From Porites lobata (lineage: Eukaryota; Cnidaria; Anthozoa; Scleractinia; Poritidae): a DNA stretch of 64,000 nt. The stretch lies in NCBI GenBank assembly GCA_942486035.1, contig CALNXK010000073.1, positions 1,068,501-1,132,500 on the forward strand, in the 5' to 3' direction. The position numbers were made by a program, and so were the translations under genes. Under the pieces are notes generated by a model. It worked only from the letters and a program-made list of their open reading frames with translations. It searched no databases and was not told where the DNA came from. Below are positions 13,468 through 22,449 of the stretch, piece after piece. Position 1 is the stretch's first letter; every line of letters begins with the position of its first letter.

Positions 13468-16400
13468 GATGATAGCGACGGTAATGATGATTGATATTGA
13501 TGATTATACTGATCACACACGATAGTGCTGCATGAGGTAGACTTTTCCTAGCTAAAGCTTTAACTGAAATCTGAAATGGTATTCTTCTCACCTCAGATAA
13601 ACGGGAGACGAGTCAATCGGACCAGTACTAGTGATAGTAAAAGTAAATTGACCAGCTCCTTGATCTTCACTTCCTACTACTTGTGATGGTACTTGAAACT
13701 CGTATAGGGCACCTAATAATAACAATGATAATAATAATAATAATAATAATTACATATTGATAACTATATTCCGTTGCCAAAAAATAGCGGTTGCCCATAA
13801 GGACACCTACCTAAAAGACCTAACTAAAATACTAGGTAACGTATATAGAAATAATTAAGTTAGAATATTTATAAAACTATGCAATAAATAAAACTCATGG
13901 AAAATACAATAACGAAGCACGTGGAAAGGGAAAAAGAAAATACAAAACAAAACAGAGAATTGGTTATCAAGTTACAACCCCAGCCGGGAATTTCGACTTT
14001 GCAGCGACCTTGAAACCGCTTTGATTGAGACGCCGAAATTTTCAAGTACCCTATTATAACATCTTTTCCAAAAAATAAAATGAAAATGAACAGTTCCTCC
14101 TTTCGAATCTAGTTCGGCTTAAATTAAGATCTCCCCGTTTAAATAATTGGGTCGGCCTTAATCGAATTAGGTTAGGCTCATAAAAAATTCCTACCCACCG
14201 AAGCATTCAAAATTGGTAACATTTAAAATGTTAAAAACCCTTATATCAATGGTATAGGGCTACTATCTTCCTTCCATCTTCCATAGGTCTCATAGGGCAT
14301 TCGTACTAGTGACTCGACCCTACTCTTGACATCGGGAGTAAAGGGCCTTGTCATTCAGCATCGGCTATGTGTCGAGTTCACTCGCTCCCTTTTGTAAAAC
14401 TATTCATGTCGCTGGAAGTTAAACAGACCCTTTCTACATCTGATCTTACAAGTCATACCTATATGATTCTCTCTCAGTCCGCAAGCTGTTTTCAACTTAA
14501 CTTATCTGTGTTAATTCACTGCGTTTGATTAATCGAGTGGTAAACCAGAGGCTCGCTAGCATTTTCCTTCACGGCTAGAAACTTTCGGCCAGTCGTTTAA
14601 AAGGAGTTTAACCCGTGTTTAACAAAACCGCGTTCTAAGCCATTTTCAATTTTGCCCAACGCTTTTATGTAATTTTGATTATGTTGTCACCCTAGCTTTC
14701 TAACATCTATAATTGTTCCATTAACACCGGATTGAAAAGCTGTTAAAGGACCTAAATGCTTATAAGTCTCCAGGGCCTGACGGTTTGTCTCCGGGGTTCT
14801 ATTAGAATGTGAATCGGTTCTATCTCCATCTATATGTGCATTACAATCTATAAGTCCTTCGCGCTTGGCCAATTGCCTAGCAAGTGGAAACGCGCTGACA
14901 TAACACCTTTCTTCAAAATAGGCACTGAAAACTTGCAGAAACAGTTAGCGTTAGATTCTATTAACTTCAATTGTGTATACATATATCATCTTCCTAACTA
15001 ATAACTAAAGCACTACAACTAAGAAATATAAAAATGAAAATACTATAATCGAAAGGGGTGAACATCACACTGAAAAAATGTAGTCGGAGATGATGGCTTT
15101 AAATTTTGCAGTTGAATTCATTGTTAAATAATCAGATGGCAGGCTATTCCAGTCAATGATAGTTCTCGGCCAGAAGCTGTATTTGTACAGTGTCCCAGGA
15201 TGGCTGTAGTGGAATAAATTTCAGTGGATGAGATGCTCTGGTTTTTAGGAAAGACTGATGTTGTACATAGCAGGGGATATCAATAGCGGCCTGGCTGGTA
15301 ACACATTTGTACATCAGTGTCAGTCTAGCTACTTGTCTTCTTTTTTCGAGAGTTGGCCAATATAGTTGCTTTAGGGCGTTGGTTACGCATCCCTCCTCCC
15401 TCGTGTAAGTTCTTGTTACGATGCGTGCTGCCTGTGCTAGACCTGTTCGAGCCATGATTTCTGGTATGTTCTATACGGATCCCACTGGCAGTACAACCAT
15501 ATTCCAACGTTGATCTCTTGTAGGCCTGATCTTTAACCTTCTGTGGGCAATGATGCAAGTTCCTCTTGACAAAGCCAAGTGTCTAATTGGCTTTGTTTGT
15601 AATGTTCAGGATATGTGGCTTCCATGCATGTGTAGGTCCTCTGACAGAGAACCTCCGAGGTAAGGGTAGTGGTCTACAGTCTGTAGGGTATGGCCAGGCA
15701 TAGTGTATGGGTGTATAAAAGGACACTTGGTTCTGCAAACGGGTAGAACGTAAAACTTTGAATGCTCAGGGGCACCCAACGAGAATATAGTTCAAAACCA
15801 CTTAAACATAGCATGGCTAAACGTATTTTAGTATTTAAACGATAGATATAGGCATATTTTTATCCCCTAAAAATTATTCCATGTCAGCCCGCTTGTAGAG
15901 ATAAACATTCCTTTTAGGGTTAGCTGGTGGATTTGCTCTGATATTGATATCACAGATAACAGCATCATAGTCACTCATGCTCGGGACTATGTAGACGTTA
16001 CTGATCAACAAGATCTGGGTGGGATGAGAAAAGCAGGTCAAGAATGTTTCCCTGTTGAGTTGGTTCCGTTACCATTTGAGTAAGGTTGAAATCCCTTGCA
16101 CAGGGCCACCCAACGAGAATATAGTTCAAAACCACGAAAACATAGCATTGTTAAACGTATTTTAGTTTTTAAACACTAGATATAGGCATATTTTTATCCC
16201 CTAAAAATTTTTCATCTGTTCGGATTTCCTAGCTATAGCTGAAAGTCTAGTGATGCGAAAATTATAGGGATCAAAACTTAACTTTTCGAAAATTTCAGCC
16301 ACAAAAAAGGCTCCCGAAAATTCTAGGTGACCTTTTAACGGTAAAAATCCGTTGAAAATGGGCAATTATACCATTTTTTAGATGTTCGAAAATCCTAGGA

Positions 16401-19400
16401 GATAGGTAGGTAGGTAGATTCTTTATTTAAAACTCGGTAAAATCTTCAGTAATAATAGAGTAAAAATCTAATTACAATTAATTAGACTAAAAACTATCGA
16501 CATACTGTTTTACAAGACATGCCGAGTGAGAGTCCGACGACTCAAATAGATGATTGATTTTCTCTTTAAATTTCCTGACTGATTTAATTTCTCTCACATT
16601 TTCGGGTAAAGAGTTCCACAACAAAGCACCGCTGTAACTGAAACTTCGTTTCAAGTAGTTAGTACGCGGCCTGGACAACGTCAATTTATGAAAGGAATTG
16701 CGCAAATCATAGTCTGTCCTTCGTTCGTGAAATAGGTTCTGCAAGTACACTGGAGCTTGTTCATTTAGAGATTTAAACATCATTATTGCTTTATGCTTCT
16801 TTCTCCTTATAACTAATTTGTCCCATTTGAGTATATCAAGAAGCAGGCTCGAGCTAGTCACATAGAAGAGGCAGGCAAGCAACAAATTTTACAACAAATG
16901 TTCCGAAAAATTCTAGATCTCAAATCGTCTTCCGAACAGATATTTCCTGAAAATTGTCGTTGGGTGCCCCTGTTTGCAATGTCGATCATTTTCCAATTGA
17001 TAGCGGCAGTAAACTAGCAGAAGAAATAGTTAACAGCAGAATTATGGATTTTTGGGGCGAAGCCAATGTTATACTCTTCAATCCGAAACAATTTGCGTAC
17101 ATGAAAAAGGGTCGTTCAACGGTTACACAGCTGTTATCCTGTTTTAACGACTTGGCAAAATCTCGCAACAAGAGAAATCCAACAAACGTAATTGTCTTAG
17201 ACTTTCTCCAAAGCGTTCGACAGTCTTCGACATACGTCGATCTGCTTCATAGGCTATTGATGGCCCTCTTCTCAATTAATGGCTTTCGGAGCTTTTTACA
17301 GTCAGTCGCAACGTGTTGTTAATTGCGCCGCAATTATTCGTCATGCCGACTCAGGTAAAATCAGGCGTACCTCAGGGAATAATTTTAGGGCCCATCTTGT
17401 TCATAATGTACGTCAACGATATATTCATTGGAGTTTCGGCTTCCACCGTGAACTGAATTGTAATCTATTGTACGTAGACGACAAAAAATCTGTAGAGAGT
17501 TAGAGAGCATTCCTGATGATGCATGTGCTACAATCTGAGTTGTTTCGACTTACAAAAACCTACAGAATGGTGCAAAACCTGAATGACAGTTGAAGTTTAA
17601 CCCCCGGATAAATTTGAAACAATGAGAATAAGTCACAAACAAGATAAGTCGAAAGGGAGCTATGCACTCCTTATCTAAATGGTGAAAGTGTAAAGAGCGT
17701 GAAAAATATCAAAAGATCTCGGTATTACAATATCGTGCAATCTCTCATGGAGCGATCATATTCACGAAGTCGTCAACAAAGCTAACAGAGTCCTTGGGGT
17801 GACTAAGCGCGTGCTTGGGTCTAAAACCAGTGTAACAAACAGAATTCTCTTTGCTATACAAATATCTAGTAAGACCGATCCTGGAGTATGCTGTTCCAGT
17901 GTGGTGCTCTTTCCTACTCAAGGACATAGTTTTGCTAGAAAACTGAAGTCCAGAGGAGAGCGTCGAGACTGGCCCTCGGCCAAAAGAGGGGCGAAATGGA
18001 ATACGAGGGATGTTGTGCCATTTTAAAACGGTCCCCATTGGAGAAACGAAGATTGTATTTTTCTCTGATGGAGTGTTATAAATGTATATTTTCTTTAAAT
18101 AACTTCTCTAATTTCAAGACTATTTTCAGTTAGCTTCCAAAAGAACAAGGAGCAACCATAGTTACAAGCTAAGATTTCAAAGCATCTAGTTTAAACTGTT
18201 GCAAATATTCATTTTTGGTTAGAATTGTGAAAGAATGGAACGATTTACCGTAGTGGGTTGTCGGGGCGTATGACGAGTGCCAAGTGTAAATTGTTGTATT
18301 TGTTATTAAGATTAACGTTACGTAATGTGGCGATGTGAATATTTAAGTAGGTTATATAAGTTGCTGCCTGATTTATTAACGTGAGCATATTTCCCTCATG
18401 CAGTAGTCTCCCACAAGTGTTTCAGGGCGAGAAATCTTGCATGTTTTAAGCGTTCTTTAGGTTCATTTTTAAATATCTCGTAGTAGAATGTATTTTTTTA
18501 TTATTATTTCCTTATTGGTTTTGTTTTTAATTACCCTTTTTGAATAAACGTATAGCTACGTATGTATCTAAACACCACTTATCGTGAACAATTTCGATAA
18601 AGCATAAATCGTAGAATGGAGAAGCACTTATTTTCTTAGATTAACCCACTAATAAACAGATCTGGAGGTCCAATGATTTCTTAAACCGCGGCCTAAGTTA
18701 GACCCTCTGACGGTCATGGTCCCTTGATCTTTTGTTTTGTTTTTGTTTTTGCTTTTGTTCTAGAGTTTATAGTCAGGAAGAAAAAAAAAGAAAACGAAAC
18801 AAAGGCACAGTGGTCCCGTACCCCTAGTGGACATTTCGTGACTGTTGTGCGAACTGACAGTCGCGCGCGCTCGTCTGTGACATGGCCAGTCCGAAGCATT
18901 AAGATGGATTGATGGATATTAGCGTTCGAAATTAACTTTGAATCACTTTTCTCGAAGTGTTAATTAGCGCCTACTAAAGTTCACGAAAAATTTACGTCTA
19001 AAAATTCCTCAAAATGCTCATGGTAAGTAATACCCCATATTTGGGCAGTGACGTCAAGGTCTTGAATTTGTTTACTCCTCGTGTTTCGAGGCCAGGTGAG
19101 CCAGTGTGTAACTGTTGGTTGTGAATTGGTTGTGGAGTATGGATTACGTTGTCTTAATTTGTTGAGTTGTTGCTCAGGACCTGACAAGTTAGCAAGCTTA
19201 CGATGTTTAATTTGAAAGGGCTATTAGTGCCCTGTCCTGCATTATAAATTGGCAGGTTTTAAAGCAGCAACTGATCAAGGAATAAGGTTGTACGCTTTGA
19301 AAATTTTGGCAGAACCAGTTTTCGCAGCTCCATTTAAATGGAGCCAGCCCTCAACTCCCGTGTGGAATGCAACGTATCTTTGTGCCATTTCAAGAGACTC

Positions 19401-21079
19401 TTTAACATCCGCTCTTCAGTTTAGATCTTTTTTCTTTTATGCATATTTATATTTTTATACCTCCTCATGAATACTTGGCCTCATTCTTAGGTTTGTCACA
19501 CGTTTTACTTTACATCAATTTTTAACTATTTAAATATAACTCCACGCGGAGTATTTTTGTTACTCCTGATGATGCCTTTGATCGGTGAAAGACCGCAATT
19601 CAACCTCACTCGAACATTATTCTACTTTCTACCGTTTATAGTTTTCATACAATGGAATTTACCATAAAACCTAAGAGCTATTAAAACTTGCTCCAATTTG
19701 CCAACAAAGCTTCAAGCCATTTTTTTGTTAAATAAAAGAGAAGACTTAGAAATGTGCCTTAGTTGTTGTTTCAATCTTGGGTCAAATCAAGAGAGAATTA
19801 GATCATTCTCTATTGGTCAAATTTATTATCCATCCTTGCAGTCTGCAGCGAAATCAATGTTAAACCTCTAAAATTATGTAGTTAATCGCGAAGAATCACA
19901 TTCCACATTACTGTTGAACGAATTCGCCTCGCTGGCACTTCAATGCCGCAAGGTACCCATAGTTATCTCTATTTTTTGTTCACACCTCTCGTTCCCGTAT
20001 CCCCTCTCCTTGTGGGAGGTGGTATCTCGCGCGCGCACTTGCGTTTCTCGCTCTCTCAGCGCCACCATTGCTCAGCACTCCTAGGAGTCTAAACTTTGAA
20101 TCTACGGATCCAAAGCAAGTCAGGTTAACGTTCCTAAGCCTCCTTCAGTGTTCGTGATAGTGGGTTAAGCTTATTCTTGAAAACAAACAGACGAGTGGCT
20201 ATTGATAGATATTAAATAAATATCACAAAATATTATTGAAAGAAGCCTCGTTCAAAATTGTTAAAAAACCGCCATATTGCAAACGTCTAGACTGGCTTCT
20301 TACACGCAAGTGTGTTTAGAAATAAAAAATCTTGCCGTAAAACATTGCGAAAGAATTACGTAATTTCCTACTCACCGAAGCATTCAAATTGTTAACATTT
20401 GAAGAATGTTGTTGTGCACCGTTAAAAAAAAAACTTTTAAATATAACTGTACCAATGATATGGCACTAGCATCTTACTCCCATCTGCCTCTTCCTTTTCA
20501 GTGCACTGACACCGTACTCGTGACTGCCCTAATCTTGACATGGGGAGGAAAAGGTCACGTTATTCAGCATCGGTCATGTGTCGACTTCTCTCACTAGCTA
20601 CTGTTACTTGAAGTTTCAGACCCCTTCTGCTCTTCTAGCGAGAAATCACAGTAAGCACTCGTTCTCTTAACCCCCTTTCCTTGACATCGGGAGATAAGAG
20701 TCGTGTTATTCAGTATCGGTTCAGTATGTGTCGAGTTGTCTCGCTCTATTTTGTCAGCACAGTACAGTGCGACCCTTTCTACATCTCCTCTTACAAGTCA
20801 CACGTTTCCCTGAATTCTGTCAATCCGCAAGCTGTTTGCAACTTAACTTATCTCATATGTCAATTCACTTCGTTTGATTATCGACTGGTACATTTTCAGC
20901 CATGCAATGAATAGTTAACTTAAAGAATTAGAAATTCTGAACCAGATACTTTCATAGAGGAATTATTGATCACTAATTGTTAAGCAACTACTTCACTGCT
21001 TACCTTGTGTATTGCAAAGGTACATGGCAAACACCTGAATTAGAAGTAACTTCAATGAAGAACACTTTCCCACTTGCAT
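1..21079 (-). CDS. Gene 4: two Calx-beta domains and an expanded Ser-rich stalk (3' end outside window)
   Basis: Exons on the minus strand: 21079-21004 (signal peptide), 13712-13592 and 10317-10067 (Calx-beta 1), 6336-6216 and 3042-2792 (Calx-beta 2), 1330 to the window edge (stalk, still open at base 1). Every junction is GT-AG and in phase (1, 2, 1, 2, 1, 1). The transmembrane exon must lie left of the window. Relative to genes 2 and 3 this gene has a duplicated head and a stalk with ten copies of a 34-residue unit. Remnants of the linker exon occur before each Calx-beta pair (near 14188 and 7045), suggesting that the gene arose by joining two ancestral tandem units. Introns carry LINE and MITE insertions. 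Function unknown; a modular, variable-length surface protein is the inference. Confidence 0.65.
226..1245 (-). repeat. 102-bp coding tandem repeat, ten copies
   Basis: Units begin at 226 and every 102 bp thereafter to 1245, with a partial unit to about 1300. Copies differ at only a few positions. Gene 3 has a single related unit. Each unit is a multiple of three, so copy-number change preserves the frame. Confidence 0.9.
1593..2085. mobile_element. MITE, CAGGGGCACCCAACGA family (gene 4 intron)
   Basis: Bounded by CAGGGGCACCCAACGA and TCGTTGGGTGCCCCTG. Its orthologous duplicate lies at 8892-9366, so insertion preceded the intron duplication. Flanks suggest a 6-bp duplication (AGATTA in the second copy). 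Confidence 0.75.
2098..2330. mobile_element. Foldback element, copy 1
   Basis: Begins CATGAGAAATGTCTGCAATT and ends with the palindromic part TAGCATGATTTGTAGTGATA paired with its complement before CTATAC. Other copies lie at 9382-9632, 29786-30076 and 56840-57105. Confidence 0.7.
2792..3042 (-). CDS. Gene 4 exon, second Calx-beta C-terminal half
   Basis: Acceptor TTGTTTCAG; the exon reads ISVLDITALASVDYVPRDEV and then TLIIIDDDVFEGTETMEFEF, ending VVIVDDDAPR across donor GTAAGT. The D-D-D-V-F-E-G-T-E core and closing D-D-D-A-P identify Calx-beta; most similar to 10317-10067. Confidence 0.87.
3424..4200 (+). pseudogene. RecQ-like helicase fragment, broken
   Basis: A possible N-terminus MANANRACDLHESALSC (3424 on) is cut at 3490 by a small TIR element. 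It resumes at 3889 with DVFGIIPTGFGKSLIFQL (Walker A PTGFGKS) and VVSPLISIMRDQVEQLKKLG (motif Ia region). It then shifts frame near 4108 and continues as KCEIVFGNPESWL, the motif preceding the DEAH box in RecQ helicases. No DEAH box or later motifs were found. It lies wholly inside the 3206-5107 element and so is probably cargo carried by it. Confidence 0.7.
3491..3888. mobile_element. MITE, CAGGGGCACCCAACGA family
   Basis: Terminal inverted repeats CAGGGCACCCAACGA and TCGTTGGATGCCCCTG. It is inserted in the helicase fragment. Internal sequence is shared with 16101-16972 in inverse orientation. The CAGGG termini resemble hAT elements. Confidence 0.75.
5548..5745. mobile_element. Small TIR element, TGTATTCCG family, copy 1
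   Basis: Inverted ends around GATTAACTGTATTCCGAAAT and TTATTCCGGAATACAATCAA. Copies at 12825-13008 and 31098-31285 occupy the equivalent introns. Confidence 0.55.
6040..6130. repeat. (GAT)n microsatellite after a Calx-beta donor
   Basis: Imperfect GAT/GATG tract just inside the intron that follows the second Calx-beta N-half exon of gene 4. The same arrangement recurs at the other three Calx-beta units. Confidence 0.8.
6216..6336 (-). CDS. Gene 4 exon, second Calx-beta N-terminal half
   Basis: Acceptor ATTATCAG; the exon reads SPFQFQAPPLTVASEGQG and TTQFILLLQNIGYWGPFPVYL, phase 1 to 2, donor GTGAGA. The alternative frame open through this region is not the coding one: only this frame matches the paralogs and the splice phases. 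Confidence 0.78.
6340..7040. other. Intron: no gene; dispersed-repeat copy
   Basis: (TAA)n at 6340-6375 forms the acceptor tract of the 6336 exon. 6725-7030 is an inverse copy of 52140-52440 (AGGGGTGTAAATTTC, CCCAGAACAC). Nothing coding seen. Confidence 0.6.
7045..7075 (-). pseudogene. Linker-exon remnant before Calx-beta 2
   Basis: CCAATTTTGAATGCTTCG followed by GTGAGTAGG, matching the 3' end and donor of gene 3 exon 2; the 5' half and acceptor are lost. Confidence 0.5.
7545..8425 (+). mobile_element. LINE reverse-transcriptase remnant, split by a MITE
   Basis: 7545-7771 encodes in broken frames KIEKLLKDLNANKSPRPDGL and EWKRADITPLFK, conserved reverse-transcriptase block 1-2 residues of CR1/Jockey-type elements. 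It resumes at 8327 with KKGTKYCRNNYR and LVEQIVKRRIMDF. It is a truncated copy of the LINE seen at 32355-34100. Confidence 0.8.
7774..8322. mobile_element. 549-bp TIR element with TTAA target duplication
   Basis: Ends GGTGGCTGAACACAGTTTT and AAAACTGTGTTCAGCCACC, flanked on both sides by TTAA (7770-7773 and 8323-8326). It sits exactly within the LINE sequence; removing it restores the reading seen at 14920 and 32490. TTAA duplication is characteristic of piggyBac-like elements. The short open frames inside are not recognisable. Confidence 0.85.
8892..9366. mobile_element. MITE, CAGGGGCACCCAACGA family (duplicate of 1593-2085)
   Basis: Same termini and interior as 1593-2085 with small indels; flanked by AGATTA on both sides. 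Confidence 0.75.
9382..9632. mobile_element. Foldback element, copy 2
   Basis: Intron duplicate of the copy at 2098-2330, with a longer central spacer (TTTCAAAATTGTCTCAA). The two palindromic arms are nearly perfect. Confidence 0.7.
10067..10317 (-). CDS. Gene 4 exon, first Calx-beta C-terminal half
   Basis: Acceptor TGTTTCAG; the 251-nt exon reads GFTEDITATAHLDYGPLDG and then YSILDDDVFEGDETLEYIF, closing FVIVDDEAP at donor GTAAGT. The I-L-D-D-D-V-x-E-G-D-E-T core is a clear Calx-beta signature. Confidence 0.87.
10635..11586. mobile_element. 952-bp foldback DNA element with subterminal tandem repeats
   Basis: Termini CCGTAGTTACTAAAACCCGG and its complement, flanked by the 8-bp direct repeat CTGATGTG (10627-10634, 11587-11594). 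Next to each terminus is a tandem array of a 10-mer like ACGATCCACA (10656-10750) or its complement (11485-11575). No transposase is visible in the interior. The 8-bp duplication fits hAT- or P-like mechanisms. Confidence 0.8.
11921..12042. repeat. Palindromic element
   Basis: Near-perfect inverted repeat around GGGCATATAGTTTATTTGT with a short GAGCGGAGCGAGGGTG loop region; typical of a small foldback MITE. Confidence 0.6.
12473..12737. mobile_element. 265-bp MITE with 55-bp TIRs
   Basis: Ends CAGCTATTTCGAGA and TCTCGAAATAGCTG. The inverted repeat extends through GTGCACGCGACAATCC on both sides. It lies in the intron between the two halves of Calx-beta 1. Confidence 0.75.
12825..13008. mobile_element. 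Small TIR element, TGTATTCCG family, copy 2
   Basis: Equivalent to 5548-5745 in the duplicated intron of the first Calx-beta unit of gene 4. Confidence 0.55.
13305..13510. repeat. (GAT)n microsatellite
   Basis: About 200 bp of imperfect GAT repeats downstream (minus sense) of the 13592 donor. Open frames on both strands here are artefacts. Confidence 0.85.
13592..13712 (-). CDS. Gene 4 exon, first Calx-beta N-terminal half
   Basis: A TTATTATTAG acceptor precedes ALYEFQVPSQVVGSEDQGAG and QFTFTITSTGPIDSSPVYL, phase 1 to 2, donor GTGAGA. 121 nt, the same length as its partner at 6336-6216. Confidence 0.78.
14188..14220 (-). pseudogene. Linker-exon remnant before Calx-beta 1
   Basis: CCAATTTTGAATGCTTCG with the donor degraded to GTGGGT. 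The surrounding 14170-14580 segment matches 7030-7440 and 20370-20900. Confidence 0.5.
14645..14985 (+). mobile_element. LINE reverse-transcriptase fragment (5' part of the split LINE)
   Basis: Matches 7545-7771 and 32355-32550 (KLLKDLNA, PGPDGL, CALQSI, ADITPFF). It ends at TTCAATTGTGT; the continuation is found at 16990 after a 2-kb nest of other elements. Confidence 0.75.
15050..16095 (-). mobile_element. Second LINE remnant: endonuclease and RT C-terminal pieces
   Basis: On the minus strand 16090-15900 encodes FNLTQMVTEPTQQGNILDLL and FSSHPDLV, the C-terminal part of an apurinic-type endonuclease. 15750-15110 encodes NITNKAN, TLGFVKRNLHHCPQKVKDQA and WPTLEKRRQVARLTLMYKC, the C-terminal thumb region of a LINE reverse transcriptase. 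The middle is deleted and the copy has frameshifts. Confidence 0.75.
15768..15890. mobile_element. Truncated CAGGGGCACCCAACGA MITE
   Basis: Starts with the family terminus and internal sequence (AGAATATAGTTCAAAACCAC) but breaks off before the second end; inside the LINE at 15050-16095. Confidence 0.65.
16101..16972. mobile_element. CAGGGGCACCCAACGA MITE interrupted by a LINE end
   Basis: Termini at 16101 and 16972, flanked by CTTGCA and TTTGCA. The interior equals 3491-3888 until a LINE fragment at about 16402-16890 interrupts it. Confidence 0.75.
16402..16890 (-). mobile_element. LINE 3' end nested in a MITE
   Basis: Minus-strand frame of 132 codons with IRRKKHKAIMMFKSLNEQAP, YDLRNS and LLWNSLPENVREIKSVRKFK, the usual C-terminus of CR1/Jockey-type reverse transcriptases, followed by a TACC-repeat tail (AGGTAGGTAGGTA on plus at 16405). 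Confidence 0.8.
16990..18560 (+). mobile_element. LINE reverse-transcriptase remnant (3' part)
   Basis: Encodes in broken frames SKLAEEIVNSRIMDF, KKGRSTVTQLLSCFNDLAK, NVIVLDFLQS and later RTRSNHSYKLRFQS, with the Y-A/V-D-D box region near 17465 (LLYVDD). It is colinear with 32545-34100, so it entered before the segmental duplication of the gene 3 and gene 4 introns. Confidence 0.8.
18560..20365. other. Gene 4 intron, segmental duplicate of 34100-35040
   Basis: Colinear with the gene 3 intron, with an extra stretch of about 0.8 kb (19400-20230) absent from the gene 3 copy. No coding signal recognised. Confidence 0.6.
18718..18822. repeat. Hairpin repeat copy in gene 4 intron
   Basis: Same family as 21196-21292 (TTTTGTTTTGTTTTTG pairing with a purine-rich AACGAAACAAAGG). 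Duplicate at 34262-34370; a further copy at 49565-49672. Confidence 0.5.
20365..20410 (-). pseudogene. Gene 4 linker exon remnant (acceptor lost)
   Basis: The sequence aligns with gene 3 exon 2 and keeps donor GTGAGT, but the acceptor TAATAG has become TTAACG and there are small deletions. The exon is probably skipped; because it is phase-symmetric in gene 3, skipping keeps the leader in frame with Calx-beta. Confidence 0.5.
21004..21079 (-). CDS. Gene 4 exon 1, signal peptide
   Basis: ATG at 21079 begins MQVGKCSSLKLLLIQVF and continues AMYLCNTQ, phase-1 end at donor GTAAGC. It differs from the gene 3 leader by one residue (Tyr to Cys at position 6), pointing to a recent duplication. Confidence 0.75.
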
Positions 21080-21195
21080 GGTGAAATTAATCTGTAGAAC
21101 TCTTAACTCAGTTCAGTTGTGAGATGAAACTGTCAAGGTGATTGCAGTACAACATGAACAACCTCCAGGTCAGTGCCGGTCATACATCGATTTTG

Positions 21196-21292
21196 GGTCG
21201 GGGTCCTTTGCTCTTTTGTTTTGTTTCTCTTTTTTAAGTTTACAAGTAGGTCGAAAACATAGAAAAGAAACAAAAGGACAGTGGACCCCGAC
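21196..21292. promoter_or_regulatory. Hairpin upstream of gene 4 leader
   Basis: GTCGGGGTCC...TTTTGTTTTGTTTC pairs with GAAACAAAAGGACAGTGGACC, forming an imperfect long hairpin 120 nt 5' of the start codon. Relatives lie upstream of genes 2 and 3 and of the decayed leader. It may be a MITE rather than a regulator. Confidence 0.4.
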
Positions 21293-22274
21293 CCATACAC
21301 CTACCCAGAGTCGGAATTTCATGACTGTTGCGACACAGCTAAAAGGGTTCGCAATTAATTAACTCGAACTAACGTAGTACTTGGCGCTACTAATTATAGT
21401 TCAAGTCTAAAAATTCCTCAAAATTTTCTTAGTAGACGACTGAAGACAAGAGGGAATGAGCTCTTGCTGAAGATTATTATCAACCAAACTGTCCGTTGTG
21501 AAAATGGATCGAATTTATTAGGGTTTCATTAGATTAATTAAGTTCAGAACCCTGGTGAGGGGCTGAGGGCTCCTACATGAAAAGGGGCGGGGAAACTTGG
21601 CCTCCTGTTTAGGGGTGTAAATTACAAATTTTGGTGTTACCCAGGATGTTCAGAACACAGGTAACCCAAGAATACTATCAACCCTTGCCACAGAACGCCA
21701 CTCGGCTAATAAATTGATTATACCTTGACAATTCTAAGACTTTGCATAAGACAATATTCAAGCGTTTATATGCGTCATGACTACGATGTAAATATAAGAA
21801 AAAATCTAAAAAATTGTACATGAAACGCTAAAAATTTAAAAATTGAGATTTCATAATGCGCATAAAAATTCAGAAATGTCCGTAAAATTTAAAATTAGAT
21901 AATTTCTTGGGTGCCGACTGAACCGACAGACAGTTGAAATTGAGGGTTGTCCAATACTCTGATAAATTTATGCATGGCTTTATTAACTTTCTCATTGTTT
22001 TGCTTCGTTCTTTAACCATGCTTTTGTCCAGTGTTGATCTGATATACACACGGCTAAAGTTACGAGGGCTTAACAACAAAGGAAAAGTCCCCTGAGTAAT
22101 CTTTAAAGTGATGGCGGTCGCTTACGAGAGCTTTCCATTACAATCTTTAAGTCACAGTTCAAACGAGGTTTTACAAAGGTGGTCGTAACCAGAGCTGGTC
22201 CCTTACGAGAGTGGTCGCAAGGGGAGCTGCCCTCGACTGTATATGAAATTCATATACTACGTGGTCGCTTGGCA

Positions 22275-22360
22275 AAAAGACTGCCGCTACTAAAGACGAC
22301 ACCTTTGGTGGATGTGACTGATTTCAATTGTCAGTGCATCCTGAAAGAAAATTCACACAT
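22275..22360 (-). pseudogene. Relic of a 3' tail region of another gene unit
   Basis: Aligns with 40030-40130 downstream of gene 2, including the TTTCTTTCAG acceptor-like site and a following (GAT)n tract at 22388-22438. No transmembrane exon is found next to it. It suggests that a further gene copy between genes 3 and 4 has been lost. Confidence 0.4.
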
Positions 22361-22449
22361 ACATATGCTTTAGCTCTCATTCAAGCGATATAACATTAAT
22401 ACTGTTGATGATGGTGATGATGATGATGATGATGATATACCTTTCGTTT

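Noticed and set aside
13232..13591. Poly-His, poly-Ser and Met-rich frames
   Set aside because: Produced by the (GAT)n microsatellite next to the Calx-beta exon.
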